Positions 20,278 through 29,339 of a DNA stretch of 29,865 nucleotides are shown piece after piece (positions within the stretch are counted from its first letter, which is position 1; each line of letters starts with the position of its first letter). The notes beneath the pieces were generated by a model, which worked only from the letters and a program-made list of their open reading frames with translations, had not been told where the DNA came from and ran no database searches. This stretch comes from Bimuria novae-zelandiae CBS 107.79. Taxonomy: Eukaryota > Ascomycota > Dothideomycetes > Pleosporales > Didymosphaeriaceae. Location of the stretch: the NCBI GenBank assembly GCA_010015655.1, contig ML976785.1, forward strand, positions 1 to 29,865, read 5' to 3'. The position numbers and the translations under genes are program-made.

Positions 20278-20779
20278 GAAGAGAATCTATTAGTGGATTA
20301 AGAAGAGGATTGTTGGCCTGTAACCAGCCCGGATTAGCGAGGAAATTGTCTTAGAACAGAGCATCCGCACTCGAGCTCTCCGCCTCTTACATCTTATCTT
20401 AGGCATCCAGCAATTTCTTATCCTAACGCGCAAATAACTTCTTACGACTCTCTACTTCTACTAGTTCTAGACAAAGATAAGCGGTCTCCGCTTTAGAACG
20501 AAGAAGAGCTAGTCGCTTCTTACGCTCCTTATCTTCTACCTTCTCCCACTCCTCTTTAAGAATAAACAATTCACACTCGCTCCTTGCAGCGATGCAACCA
20601 GCATAACAACCAGACGTAGTATCTACGAAATAATAAATATTTAGCTTTTTATAGCAACTATAACGAAAAGGCATCTCTTTACTACTCCCTTTAACACGGC
20701 GAATGCGATCACGTCGCTCTTAGGTCAAAGTCTTCTTGCGAGGCGCGCGCGCTTTACGGGGCTTAGGATCCTTAGGCAT
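20183..20779 (-). pseudogene. Antisense accessory gene of E2 (Zn2Cys6-like), RIP-damaged
   Basis: Homologue of the gene at 193-804, in the same place and orientation relative to pol: 199 codons including the stop, against 204 in E1. The N-terminus MPKDPKPRKARAPRKK is conserved and then hits TAA at the codon that is CAA in E1. Of the six cluster cysteines, three are intact. The Cys1, Cys3 and Cys4 positions read Tyr, as TGT/TGC-to-TAT changes would give. A frame at 20423-20674 preserves the second half of the cluster (CIAARSEC) and the coiled coil (EEWEKVEDKERKKRLALLRSK), about ten residues shorter than in E1. Further TAA/TAG lie before the conserved acidic tail, which ends FSDSC. Divergence from E1 includes many true replacements, more than in gag-pol. 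Confidence 0.75.
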
Positions 20780-20828
20780 GGTCAGGAAGGCACTAAGGCC
20801 AGAACGCGAAAACAGCGACTCACGCAGG

Positions 20829-20836
20829 TATTTATA
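20829..20836 (-). promoter_or_regulatory. TATA box of the antisense accessory gene in E2
   Basis: TATAAATA on the minus strand, 57 bp before the ATG at 20777-20779, preceded by CGGTCGTC as in E1. This supports a dedicated promoter lying between the polypurine tract and the gene. Confidence 0.55.
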
Positions 20837-20894
20837 TGCGACGACCGTATCTGCAGCCAGGGGGCGCGGAACGAGGATACTAAGGACGCTATCT

Positions 20895-20910
20895 AGAAGA
20901 GGGGAGGTGA
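20895..20910 (+). other. Polypurine tract of E2
   Basis: AGAAGAGGGGAGGTGA directly abuts the 3' LTR start at 20911 and corresponds to the E1 tract at 64-80. Confidence 0.88.
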
Positions 20911-21344
20911 TGTTAGGATCTAAACATGTATAGGACACGGAGGACCAACGGGCCTTTAATGGGGGTGACACTCGGCGGGGTTGCGCAACCGAGGTCACGT
21001 GATGTACCATCCAGCCAAGGCCGTGCCAGCCATGGATGGCAGTACCAGCCATGGATGGCAGCGCCAGCCATGGATGGCAGCAAGACCTTGGATGGTACAG
21101 AAATCCTTATGTATATAGGAACGCGAGAATGATCTCTCATACTCGTGTTTAACCTGTTTATTAATCTATTGTTTGGATTTGACTTAGGCTCTCGTTGATT
21201 TAATTGTGACTCCTACGCCCTCTTAATACCGACAACCCTATTAACTAGCTCACGCAGTCAATACCCCTTCCTTGCCTAATAAGTACTCTTGCCCAAGAAC
21301 CAACCCTAACTACTTACGGACTAGCTACCCGTAGGGACTTAACA
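20911..21344 (+). repeat. 3' LTR of E2 (434 bp)
   Basis: Starts TGTTAGGATCTA and ends CTTAACA, of equal length to the left LTR. It carries the CGG-N13-CCG site at 20973-20991, CACGTG at 20996-21001, the 19-bp units at 21028-21084 and TATATA at 21112-21117. In this LTR the CGG site lies about 195-210 bp upstream of the antisense gene's ATG, so it could serve that gene as well. Confidence 0.95.
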
Positions 21345-21349
21345 ACTAG
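21345..21349. repeat. Target site duplication of E2, right (ACTAG)
   Basis: Copy of the ACTAG at 14543-14547, directly after the last base of the 3' LTR. Confidence 0.85.
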
Positions 21350-22202
21350 CTATACTAGATAAGTATACTTTAGTCTAACTTATTTTAGATAACTTTAAAG
21401 TGTGCTCTACTAACTTCTTCCTCTACTTAGATTTAACCTATCCTTAATAAAATTAACCGCTGAGAGTTTACTAATATTATAATTATTAGTATAGGCTACT
21501 TTATAAATAAGATGTTAAGGAGTAGCTAAAAGTAGAAGTTTTGTTTTCTAACCTTAACGCGTTCTATTCTACTTATAAAGTTAATATTATTAATTACTAT
21601 ACCTTCTTTAAAAGTAAAATAACCACTACTTTAGACTCTAATACTTTTTTTCAAGTTAGTTTAGCTCTTAGAGCGTATTTTTATTATAGTTAAGAAGACT
21701 TTAATCTTTTTTAAGTCTATACTTCTAACTTTAAAGTTATTTATTAAGAGTATAAGAACCTTTTTATAGGTTTCTTTTAAATACTAAAGCTATCTTTTAA
21801 GGCTAACATCGTGTAACTCTCTAGTAAGTTTATAGTAGTAGATAAGAGTATTAAAATAGATAGTCTTTAGGTAATAGATAATGTCCTCGCAAGAGCTAAT
21901 ATATTTACTTAAGCCTACTAGGTCTTACGCTAGTGGCTTTAGGCTATTATAATTAAGAAGCGCTTAATTAAGGAGTATAATAGCTTTCTTAATCTTAGTA
22001 GTATATTAAATGGTGCGACTATTTATCTGCGTTCCTTAGAACAAAATGACACTCGAGACTGGCCAAGCACATCGACCTAAAAGTTCGTGTATATAGCATC
22101 ATCTGCCAAGTCTATATAAAGGCTTGATGCCTTGAACGAAAGAGACGCATTGAGGAAATACTTCGCATAGATGTACCTTGAAACCGACCAGATGGCACCC
22201 AC
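21350..22202. other. AT-rich flank with a possible RIP-degraded reading frame
   Basis: From 21511 to the TAA at 22078-22080 one plus-strand frame (190 codons) is interrupted only by about eleven TAA/TAG codons and no TGA. Its translation has mixed, protein-like composition (for example KSIKIDSL*VIDNVLARANIF). TpG, and hence TGA, is depleted by RIP in general, so this is suggestive only. Composition becomes normal at about 22020. Bases 22081-22202 are the presumed 3' untranslated region of the next gene. Confidence 0.3.
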
Positions 22203-23618
22203 TCAAATGACAACGTACTTCTTCGGATACTTCAGCCAACTTCCCACCATCATACAACATCCACCTACGACCATCGCAGCCCCAGAAACCGTCAACGCTA
22301 GGGAACCGCTACCAGACTTCTGAATCATGAAACTGGAAAGTCCAATCCCACCGAATGCAAGAATGCCTAATCCCGCTGGAAACGGCACCGTCGTTGTCCG
22401 GTACTTGCAAGACAAGTCCAAAACTTTCCTGTGCAGTGCAAGCAAAGGTCCAAGACAGAATCCATACAACACGCTGATGACGCCCCAGACCCAGAAATTC
22501 GGTGTCCAAGCAGCGATGAGGAGGAGGCTGCCTGCAAAGATGCCGGCCGCTGTGAATGCGTTCACGACGCCGAGGCCTCGACGCGGCCAGGGATGAGCAA
22601 ACAGGGTTGCGGTGAAGGTGGCGGCTGCGAAGGAGCCTATTAGCCAGTAGTCTGCGTACTCTGGATACTCGTAGATGGGGCGGCTGGAGAAGAGGAGCGG
22701 GAAGAACGTGGGCCAGACGAAAACGAAGGCGAAGATAAGGACGTAGCCGCCGAGGGAACAGGAATTTGCAACAAGTGCAAGTTTGGGGTTTGTCTGCGTG
22801 ACTGCCTCTTCGAATTCATGCTGGGACTGCATCGTGCGTGCCGATTTGTGATGCCTCAATATCGGCATCGAGCGTTTTTGACGCGGTATACCCGCTGCGA
22901 TATTCTCGAGCATTGGAGCACGAAATAGACCAGCCAATGCGGGAGTGAGTGTGAACAATACGATGTAAAAGTTTGCCCAGGCAAGATTCTTGTAATTGTC
23001 CCTACGTAGGAATACCCAAGCGATGAGCGAATAGAAGACAGCGCCAAGCATAGCAGCAGCGCCGCTCTGCATCGAGGAACCGGCGATGTCATCATTGTAG
23101 TGTGACGCAAGACAGCGTAGGGTCACGCTGCGGAGGAAGCCCAGGCACACACCCAAGAGTGCGCGCATTCCCAGTGTAAGTGTCCATAGCCTTGTACCCC
23201 TGGCCATTACGGCGTGGCAAAGAACGGTGATCACGGCCACACTGATCGAAGCCCGGCGCCAGTGTTTCCACCTGAACATGACTGCTGCAAGCGGCTCCAT
23301 GGCAAATATGCCGATCCACTGAATCCCGAATATCAGACCTAAGTTCGCGAGCGGCGTCGTGACGAAGCAGTTGTTGAAGTAGTATTCGAGAGTTAGCCCG
23401 GCCGACAGCGGGATCCCAAAGGCATGGAGAGTGACTAGGGCATGTGTATAGTACGCGATAACTCGACGTGTCTTGTCTTGCTTTGCTTGATCATCCTGGG
23501 CTGTGGCTGTTGCTGTCTGGCTTCTGCTTATCTCAGTAGAAGGTCTGTTCGGCTTGTTAGGAGCAACGTCGAGTCTGGACACGTTCCTCCTCATTCCATA
23601 TGAGCCCGAGCTGGGCAT
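22203..23618 (-). CDS. Major facilitator superfamily-like transporter
   Basis: A single exon of 471 codons. After a polar N-terminus of about 50 residues there are roughly twelve hydrophobic segments: about 53-78, 88-115, 123-140, 144-167, 182-204, 212-232, 279-310, 322-341, 350-371, 376-395, 411-432 and 439-462. A cytosolic loop of about 45 residues, rich in Arg/Lys/His, separates the sixth and seventh. This 6+6 layout is typical of the MFS, and the first half recalls fungal monocarboxylate-type members. Substrate cannot be told. The start ATG has an acceptable context (AGCATGCC), with an in-frame ATG eight codons later as alternative. No neighbouring biosynthetic gene hints at a role. Confidence 0.8.
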   Translation of the reverse strand: MPSSGSYGMRRNVSRLDVAPNKPNRPSTEISRSQTATATAQDDQAKQDKTRRVIAYYTHALVTLHAFGIPLSAGLTLEYYFNNCFVTTPLANLGLIFGIQWIGIFAMEPLAAVMFRWKHWRRASISVAVITVLCHAVMARGTRLWTLTLGMRALLGVCLGFLRSVTLRCLASHYNDDIAGSSMQSGAAAMLGAVFYSLIAWVFLRRDNYKNLAWANFYIVLFTLTPALAGLFRAPMLENIAAGIPRQKRSMPILRHHKSARTMQSQHEFEEAVTQTNPKLALVANSCSLGGYVLIFAFVFVWPTFFPLLFSSRPIYEYPEYADYWLIGSFAAATFTATLFAHPWPRRGLGVVNAFTAAGIFAGSLLLIAAWTPNFWVWGVISVLYGFCLGPLLALHRKVLDLSCKYRTTTVPFPAGLGILAFGGIGLSSFMIQKSGSGSLALTVSGAAMVVGGCCMMVGSWLKYPKKYVVI

Positions 23619-24356
23619 GCTTGAAGCTTGAAAATCGCGCTAAAAGGAAGGTACCGGTTCAGGAGTTCGGGAGCTTGAGGCCAACGGCCCGGGGAAAGAG
23701 CGACAGAGATGTTGCAGAAGAAAGGCCGCAGTTTCCGAATTAACACGTAGCAAAACGTTTGCATAGGCCAGCCAACGGTTCCGATTGCTAAGCTGTTCGG
23801 CGACGCGAAGTGTGAATGGCGGGGTGCTCTGGGAGTCAGGAGATGCAGTATGGCCTTGGGCACGCGCCCGAAGCGCTGCAGACCGAGGATAGGAACAGAA
23901 TACACAAGAAAAAGAGAGCCATTGTCGATGGGGATGTGAGTACAGCTGCAGAGGTGGGAGGTGTGAGTGTGAATTGGCAGGAACGATGGTCCTCGCTTGG
24001 CGCGTTTGTGCAAGGAAAGAGCGTTCGGTCAGAGCGGGAACAGGGGGAAGTCACGCCTGTAGGTTTAGCCATAAATTTATGAAACAGAGAAAGCCGCACT
24101 GCATATTCAAGGGCAAGAGCGCTCGGGGGAAGGCGTGACGTACCGTCAGCGTCCGAGGAGAGGCAAGGAAATTCATATTTGACGGTAAGGCTAGGAAAAC
24201 TGAGATACCTTGGTAAACAACCCGTGCCAATCTGCGGTCCCAATTCCCATCGTAAGATCAACCCATGCACAAGAGAAATTATCCTGCCCTGAACGCCAGA
24301 ACACTTCTCGGGGTAATACCAACCAGGTGCCTTCATAAACAATCTTTCCCTCATAC
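23619..24356. other. Intergenic region, promoter of the MFS-like gene
   Basis: This lies between the MFS start and the end of the SH3 gene, both on the minus strand. It should contain the MFS promoter and the SH3 3' end. Several frames of up to 170 codons cross it, but they lack domains and have low-complexity or random composition, so I call none of them. A TGACGT (CRE-like) string occurs near 24136. Confidence 0.5.
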
Positions 24357-25109
24357 TTAGAAGATGCCGTTTACGATTTTGCTTCCAATAGTCGCGCCCG
24401 CACCGAAAACGGCCGCATTCCCAAGCTTCTTGCCAAACTTCTTGCCGCCCTCTTCCAACTTGCTTGGCTCATGCGGCGTGTTCGGCTGCTGCACCATGGC
24501 TCCGTTGTGTCCGTTGCTCACGTCCAGCGGCATGTTGCCGTAGTTGGTCTGAGCAGCCACCACAGCCTTCTCCTCGCGGCGCACGTAGCTCGCAGGGAAG
24601 ATGCCTTCCTGGCCAGTGCGGTCGTTCCGGCCCTTCCACCACTCGTTGTTCATGTACTCGGTCACGACAATCTTGTCGTTGGGCATCAGCGCGAGGTCGC
24701 CGGCATCCTGGGCGTTGTACTGGTACATGGCGGTCGCGTGGCAGAGGACTGGCGGGCCGACGGGTGCAGCTGGGGGCGTGGGATAGGCAGGCGGTGGCGG
24801 GTTCGAAGCATTGTTTGCGTAGTAGCCGACGCCGTTGGCCTTCTTCTCGGGTTCGGGTGTCTTTACGCTGAGGGAGGACATCTGCTGGGTGGGCGCAGCG
24901 GGGAGGGCGCGCGCAGAGGTCGCGGATGCGGGGAGCTGGTTGAAGATGGTGTCGTACTGCGCCTGGGAGATGACATTTGAGTCGACGAGGAACTCGAGTT
25001 CCTGGTGAATGTCTTAGCACGTGCACAGTCGCGCCTTCTACGTATCGCATACCGTCTTGATCGCTCTAAGCGACCTGTTGATCATCGCATTGTTGAAGCC
25101 GTCGGCCAT
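24357..25109 (-). CDS. PIN3: SH3-domain protein, Lsb1/Pin3 ([PSI+] inducibility) family, two exons
   Basis: Exon 1 is 25053-25109 (MADGFNNAMINRSLRAIKT). A 51-nt intron at 25002-25052 has GTATGC at the donor and CACCAG at the acceptor. Exon 2 starts ELEFLVDSNVISQ. The joined product is 233 residues, close to the yeast Lsb1/Pin3 length. A PPAY motif (about 89-92) in a Pro-rich linker is the kind bound by Rsp5-type ubiquitin ligases. The SH3 domain at about 107-162 shows AMYQY, EWWKGR and GIFPASYV. The C-terminus is GKKFGKKLGNAAVFGAGATIG. In yeast this family binds Las17 (WASP) at actin patches and influences prion induction; transfer of that role is inference. The ATG at 24881 begins only an internal part of the protein. 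Confidence 0.9.
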
Positions 25110-25481
25110 CTTGCTAGGCGGGGAACCTTTACCGTCTACAAACGTGGAAGCGAGGTTTATGGGAATATATGCGCCGAAGCGAATCGCAGTTGTGTCGCGT
25201 GAAAGGGCGTGTTGTTGCGGTGCGGAGAGAGCGAGCGGACTGTCAGAGGACAGAGGAGTGTTGCGGACTTTCGCAGGGCAAGCAGGGGCTGTGCCACTAA
25301 TTAGCCCGAAGAGGCGCCCTAGGGCTGTGCAAGGACATTGCGCGCCGTTTTGCCGTCTCACAGGCACCCACACCAACCACCATGGCTCGGTTGGCAGATG
25401 AATCTGCTGCAGCTGTTTCGTGTCTCAACATGAGGACTTCTGATATTATGCCACTAACGCTGTCTCTACCTTTCGGCACAC
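25110..25481. promoter_or_regulatory. Intergenic region upstream of the SH3 gene
   Basis: 372 bp between the SDR stop (25482) and the SH3 start, both genes on the minus strand. It should hold the SDR 3' end and the SH3 promoter. I see no further gene. Confidence 0.45.
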
Positions 25482-26276
25482 TCAGTGCCCCCTCTCCCTC
25501 ACCATCTTCACCATGCCTTCAAACGCCTTCTGGCGCGGAATCTCAAACTTCTCGAAAAAGCCTTCTACGAACCCAACTGGAATCTGCTCCTCCCCTTTGG
25601 CGAACTTGCTCCATGAGTCTTCCGTGAACTCGTCCAGCGGCATCCCCATCTGCCGCCCGTTCGGGATATCCGGCTGGTGCTTCGCGTCGTGCAACTCTGT
25701 CTGCACCGCAGGAGGGAATATCTCAAACACCTTGACGTTGCCCGGGCCGTCCCTGAGCTGTTCTCTTAACGACAGGATGAAATGGTGCAGCGCGGCCTTT
25801 GTAGCCGAGTAGTTCGGCCTGCTCATCAATGGCACCAGAGCGAGCCCAGAGGACGTGTAGACCAGCGCCGTCTCCTTGTCTTGCTTCTGCATGAACGCGG
25901 TGAAGTATTTGGTAAGGTGGATATAGGAGATGTAGTTGGTCATGACCTCGAGTTCCAGCACCGAGAGGTCGACCGTTTCTGGCTTTGCGAAGTTGAAGCC
26001 GCGCTGGATGCCCGAGTTGATGATGACGCAGTCGAGATCAGGGTGCTTTGCTGTCACGTCGTCCACAAACTTTGGGATCTCTTGGAGCTTTGTGACGTCA
26101 AAGGCAATGGCATCTGCTTTATCGCTGCCGTACTTCGAAACGAATTCGTCGAGGTTTTCTTTCCTTCGTCCAGTGATGATGACCTTCTTCCTATCTTGGA
26201 TGACTCTCTCCGCATAGGCGAGGCCAATGCCGGAGGTGGCGCCGATGACGAGGATCTTGTTGTATTTGATTGGCAT
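25482..26276 (-). CDS. Classical short-chain dehydrogenase/reductase (SDR)
   Basis: 264 residues in one exon, the usual SDR length. I chose the ATG at 26276 (context ACAATGCC) because the Rossmann fold begins at once: KILVIGATSGIG, with the TGxxxGxG-type glycine motif at 12-18. Next come Asp60 (DVT, adenine ring), NSG at 87-89, Asn114, Ser142/143 (YTSSG), and the catalytic Tyr156-x3-Lys160 (YSATK), then PPAVQT at 188-193. All catalytic residues are present, so an active NAD(P)(H)-dependent oxidoreductase is expected. Arg37/Arg38 after the second strand favour NADPH. The sequence resembles DltE-like fungal SDRs; the substrate is unknown. The gene is divergent from the Zn2Cys6 regulator, which may control it. 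Confidence 0.9.
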   Translation of the reverse strand: MPIKYNKILVIGATSGIGLAYAERVIQDRKKVIITGRRKENLDEFVSKYGSDKADAIAFDVTKLQEIPKFVDDVTAKHPDLDCVIINSGIQRGFNFAKPETVDLSVLELEVMTNYISYIHLTKYFTAFMQKQDKETALVYTSSGLALVPLMSRPNYSATKAALHHFILSLREQLRDGPGNVKVFEIFPPAVQTELHDAKHQPDIPNGRQMGMPLDEFTEDSWSKFAKGEEQIPVGFVEGFFEKFEIPRQKAFEGMVKMVRERGH

Positions 26277-26803
26277 TGTGTGTGGAGTGGTTTGACGACT
26301 AGATCTGGCGGCAGTTGCTCGATTTATACAGAAAAGGTATCTGGTGGCGCTACTACATCTATTACGAAACACGACGTGAGAGAATGGGTCTGTACAATTG
26401 ACCAATTGCATCCCTTCCATCCCTTCCACCGCTAACTTGAAAGAGCATTTTTGGAAAAGCACTGCGACCGTTATCCTGTTAAATGAAAGCGCCGGCCTCG
26501 CGGAAGGCGACAGCTCCGGCGAGTGTACTTTTTCGCATGACGCGTTCGGTTCAGTGCTCAGCAATAGTGCTCGGAGTTAGCAGAACATCGACGACGGCGA
26601 CTAAATAGACAAGAAGCATACAAAATTGCTGCAAAAAAAACACTTTCGTTACATCAGACATAGAGGTCTTGTCCACGTTGACGACGTCCTGTGTAAGCTG
26701 TTACAAAGGTGGCAATGTCCTACAGGCACGGTTGCTTGGAAAAACCTTGGGGCGGCAGATTGTGGGGCTGCCAGTTTGCTGCCGAACTCTGTCCCCACCA
26801 GCA
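26277..26803. promoter_or_regulatory. Shared divergent promoter region (SDR / Zn2Cys6 regulator)
   Basis: 527 bp lie between the SDR ATG (minus) and the regulator ATG (plus), the only intergenic space both can use. Upstream frames can be drawn from both genes into it, but they lack the domain character of the real proteins. CGG triplets occur, yet I see no clearly spaced pair that I would name as the binding site. Confidence 0.5.
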
Positions 26804-28710
26804 ATGAACGACTACGCCATCGTTAATAGCGACGCCGCCCTAGGTCTGGCGCAACGAACATGCGCCCAGTGTAAAGCGAGCAAGAAAAAATGCGACAAGA
26901 TATTACCGAAGTGTTCCCGTTGCGCAAGGCAGGTGCTTATCCAACGCACATATGGCTACATCCCTGCTAATTATGCCTTCCCATTAGGCTCTCCGTGGAT
27001 TGTTCATATCCTGATCCAGAAAGACTGAATGGGTCTGATCATGGAAACGACACTGCGGGTGCCCGTTTTGAAGAGGTCTTCGAAAGGCTCCGAAGAATCG
27101 AAGCTCACATCTTTCCACCCGATCCCACCGCGCAAAATGAGTCCTCGCAGCAACAGCCATCTCTCGCCCACCTCGCCCAATCCCATGGCATCGAGAATCC
27201 CAACCCCATTAACTGGGCCCTCGAGCCAGGGACGCTTAAACCAGCGTATCAATCCTTGATCCTATGGCAGAGTATACTCGCGACGCTGGACGAGCACAAA
27301 GCATCCGTCAACGACGTAATCCGAATCTACATCTCCACAACAGATCGATGGCTCCCTATGGTATCAAGCATCAAGTTCCAGAAGGAACTCGCGTTGTATG
27401 GCGAACTCACATCGTCCGACAAGTTTGTGCTTCTTGTACTGGCGATGCATTTGCTCATCTCGTCGCCGGCCCATCACCCTCCCGCTGCTTCTCTCGCTGA
27501 ATCGCCCTGGTATCGCAGATGCAAATACCATTGGTCGCATTTTGTGGCGTTTAGAGAACCAAATATTGAGCTTATCCAATCAGGCATGTTGATTGCCATT
27601 TTCGAATTCAACCATTGCGTTGAAGACAGAGCGTTGACGACGTTGGGGATATGCTGTAGGCTTGCATTCCTCCTTGATTTCGACGAGGTAATGGCGAAGC
27701 ACTCGGCGCAAGACCTTGGAAAGCTTAGCGATGAAGATGAAGAGGTCAGTCACAACTGCGTGCCTAGATTTTCGGAAAAAAGCTCATAGTGTGCTGCGTT
27801 TAGATTATACTGACATGGATGGGACTCACGCGCTTGGAAAGGTGAATTACCCCGTCTCAGTTCCTGTCAAAGTCTTTCTGACACCATCCAGATACTTCAA
27901 CATGCCGCCGACGATCGTCCCCAAAGCCCAATGCATGCCTCTTCATTTCGACAACGACCCATTATCTGGTCGCGCCAGTCCATACAGTGGACCGAGCATT
28001 GCGCGCTTCTCTACCCTTGAACCAGACGAACTTGCTCACAGCATCTACGAATATGACGCAGCCCAACGCAACGGCCGCGTTCAGAAATTCATCCGCGACC
28101 ATCGCTACGCGGCCGTATCTCCAGAGCTATACGCAAAAGTCATGGTTGTGCTGAAAGATCTCGATGATTACGTTGCTGTTAGACGAGCACAAATGGAGCG
28201 CGACGGTGCCTGGGCAGGCATACACGTCGCTCTAGGGTACGCATCACCGCCCACTTCCCTCGTGCAATCACTCTTTCGAAACAAGCTGATCCTCGCAGCG
28301 CCGCCATCCAAATCCAATGCTTCTACGTCGCTAAAAACACCTGCACGCTCGACGAGCAAACAATGCGCTCCATGCATTCCCACATCGAGCAAATGAGCGC
28401 TATCATCTCGCGCTGCCGCATTTTCCACGGGTTTGAGGAGAATTATCTGGATGGGATACAGCCGACGTGGTGCTCGCTGCCGTATCATGCGATCAGCTCA
28501 TATAGGTTGATTGAGGAGGCGGATACGGAGAAGACGTTGCCGAGCATTGATATGACGCTTTTCGTGGAGGTGCTGCAGACTATGGCGCCAAAGTATAGGC
28601 TTGCAGGTATGTATTTCCCTGAGCGGTTTGGTGAGGTTGGTATATGGATTGATGGCGTCACAGCAAGGTGTTTGGAGCTTCTTGAATTGCCGGGGGTTAT
28701 GTCGAGTTGA
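26804..28710 (+). CDS. Zn2Cys6 fungal transcription factor, four-exon model
   Basis: Model: exons 26804-26928, 26988-27744, 27842-28236 and 28299-28710, giving 562 residues in one frame. The cluster is C20-X2-C23-X6-C30-X6-C37-X2-C40-X6-C47 with KASKKK after Cys23. It is intact only if the first intron (59 nt) uses a GC donor, AAG|GCAGGT, with acceptor TTAG; the adjacent GT would break the frame. Intron 2 (97 nt) has GTCAGT, a TACTGAC branch site and acceptor AAAG. Intron 3 (62 nt) has GTACGC and CGCAG and is required for the frame to reach the last exon. A short heptad region (FEEVFERLRRIEAHI) follows the cluster. Residues beyond look like the helical middle-homology region. Introns 2 and 3 are my inference, and an in-frame GTATGT...CACAG (28607-28663) could be another. 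The likely role is control of the divergent SDR gene. Confidence 0.75.
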
Positions 28711-28764
28711 AGATTGGTTCCTAGGCCGGCTAGTGGAGCGAATTCTCCTTCGTCATGAGCTTCC

Positions 28765-29221
28765 TCACGACACTCTGGAAGTTTTCTTATGACAAATGGC
28801 AGCTTTGACTACCCTCCGTACCCACTCCAAAGTCACAAATGCACTGCCAGCACCATACTTCTCTCGCAACTGAGCCTTGTTAGTCAAACCGCGCATCCGA
28901 TCAACCTTGCCATCCTTTCCCACAAAGACTACCACTTCAATTTCTCCAGTTCGCTCTTTCACTCCTCACGTCAATTTTTGCGTTCCGCGACCAACATCCC
29001 TCGGCACTAGATTAATCTGCCGAAACTCCTTCCCGATAGCCTCGTACAAAGTGTTGGCCCACTAACCACGTTATCGTTGACTCAAGGACTAGACTGACAA
29101 AGAAAAGTGCATGCTGTTGTACGTTTCGCCTCTCAGCAACTGCTGACTCACTTGTTACATCTGCTGGTCCGGAATCGGAAGCGACGATCTTCTATCCTCG
29201 TGGCTTGCCCCACATAAACAT
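28765..29221 (-). pseudogene. Decayed small gene of unknown function
   Basis: A minus-strand frame at 28765-29061 reads WANTLYEAIGKEFRQINL, then after a TGA at 28966-28968 (CGA-to-TGA would explain it) continues KERTGEIEVVVFVGKDGK to a stop at 28765. It has balanced, globular-protein composition. Upstream, ATG at 29221 opens a short exon (ending SDSGPAD) that contains a TAG at about 29192-29194. A 97-nt GTAACA...TTAG intron (29062-29158) would join them in frame. I do not recognise the family. Two stops in an otherwise coherent frame next to mutated repeat DNA suggest a gene inactivated by leaking RIP. The exon model is tentative. Confidence 0.4.
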
Positions 29222-29339
29222 GTTCGATGCGCTCCACCGATACTGTGCCTCGGCAGTCAGTGCAACACGTCAGTCAATGCAACACCCCAACAAGATCGCT
29301 CGGCCAGCAACATGAAGCTGCTGAGCCACCCACAATCAA

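Larger units (their letters stand above)
14548..21344 (+). mobile_element. Full-length Ty3/Gypsy chromovirus-type LTR retrotransposon E2 (6797 bp)
   Basis: Two LTRs of 434 bp each start TGTTAG and end TTAACA (left copy TTAATA) and are flanked by ACTAG duplications. Inside, on the plus strand, are gag, a -1 frameshift site, pol with DD35E integrase and chromodomain, then an antisense accessory gene and a polypurine tract. It is the same family as E1 and lies in the opposite orientation about 8 kb away. About 20 differences separate the two LTRs by my hand count, all transitions. Coding frames are broken by TAA/TAG, but less densely than in E1. Confidence 0.95.

Noticed and set aside
23591..24354. 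Minus-strand frames of 140 and 172 codons between the MFS and SH3 genes
   Set aside because: Composition is not protein-like, no domains are seen, and no splice model links them. Treated as promoter and UTR.
24464..25050. Long frames on both strands across the SH3 gene (24469-25050 minus, 24471-24980 plus)
   Set aside because: They are Arg/Pro/Cys- or Gly/Val-rich shadows of a GC-rich gene. The SH3 frame has clear domain motifs and a fitting intron.
25782..26435. 217-codon plus-strand frame opposite the SDR
   Set aside because: It is an antisense shadow of the SDR with no domain of its own.
26277..26564. N-terminal extension of the SDR frame to an ATG at 26564
   Set aside because: The extra 96 residues have no SDR character. 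The ATG at 26276 starts directly at the Rossmann fold and gives the standard length.
26669..26803. Upstream in-frame start for the Zn2Cys6 regulator at 26669
   Set aside because: The added residues look random, and the ATG at 26804 lies close to the zinc cluster as usual.
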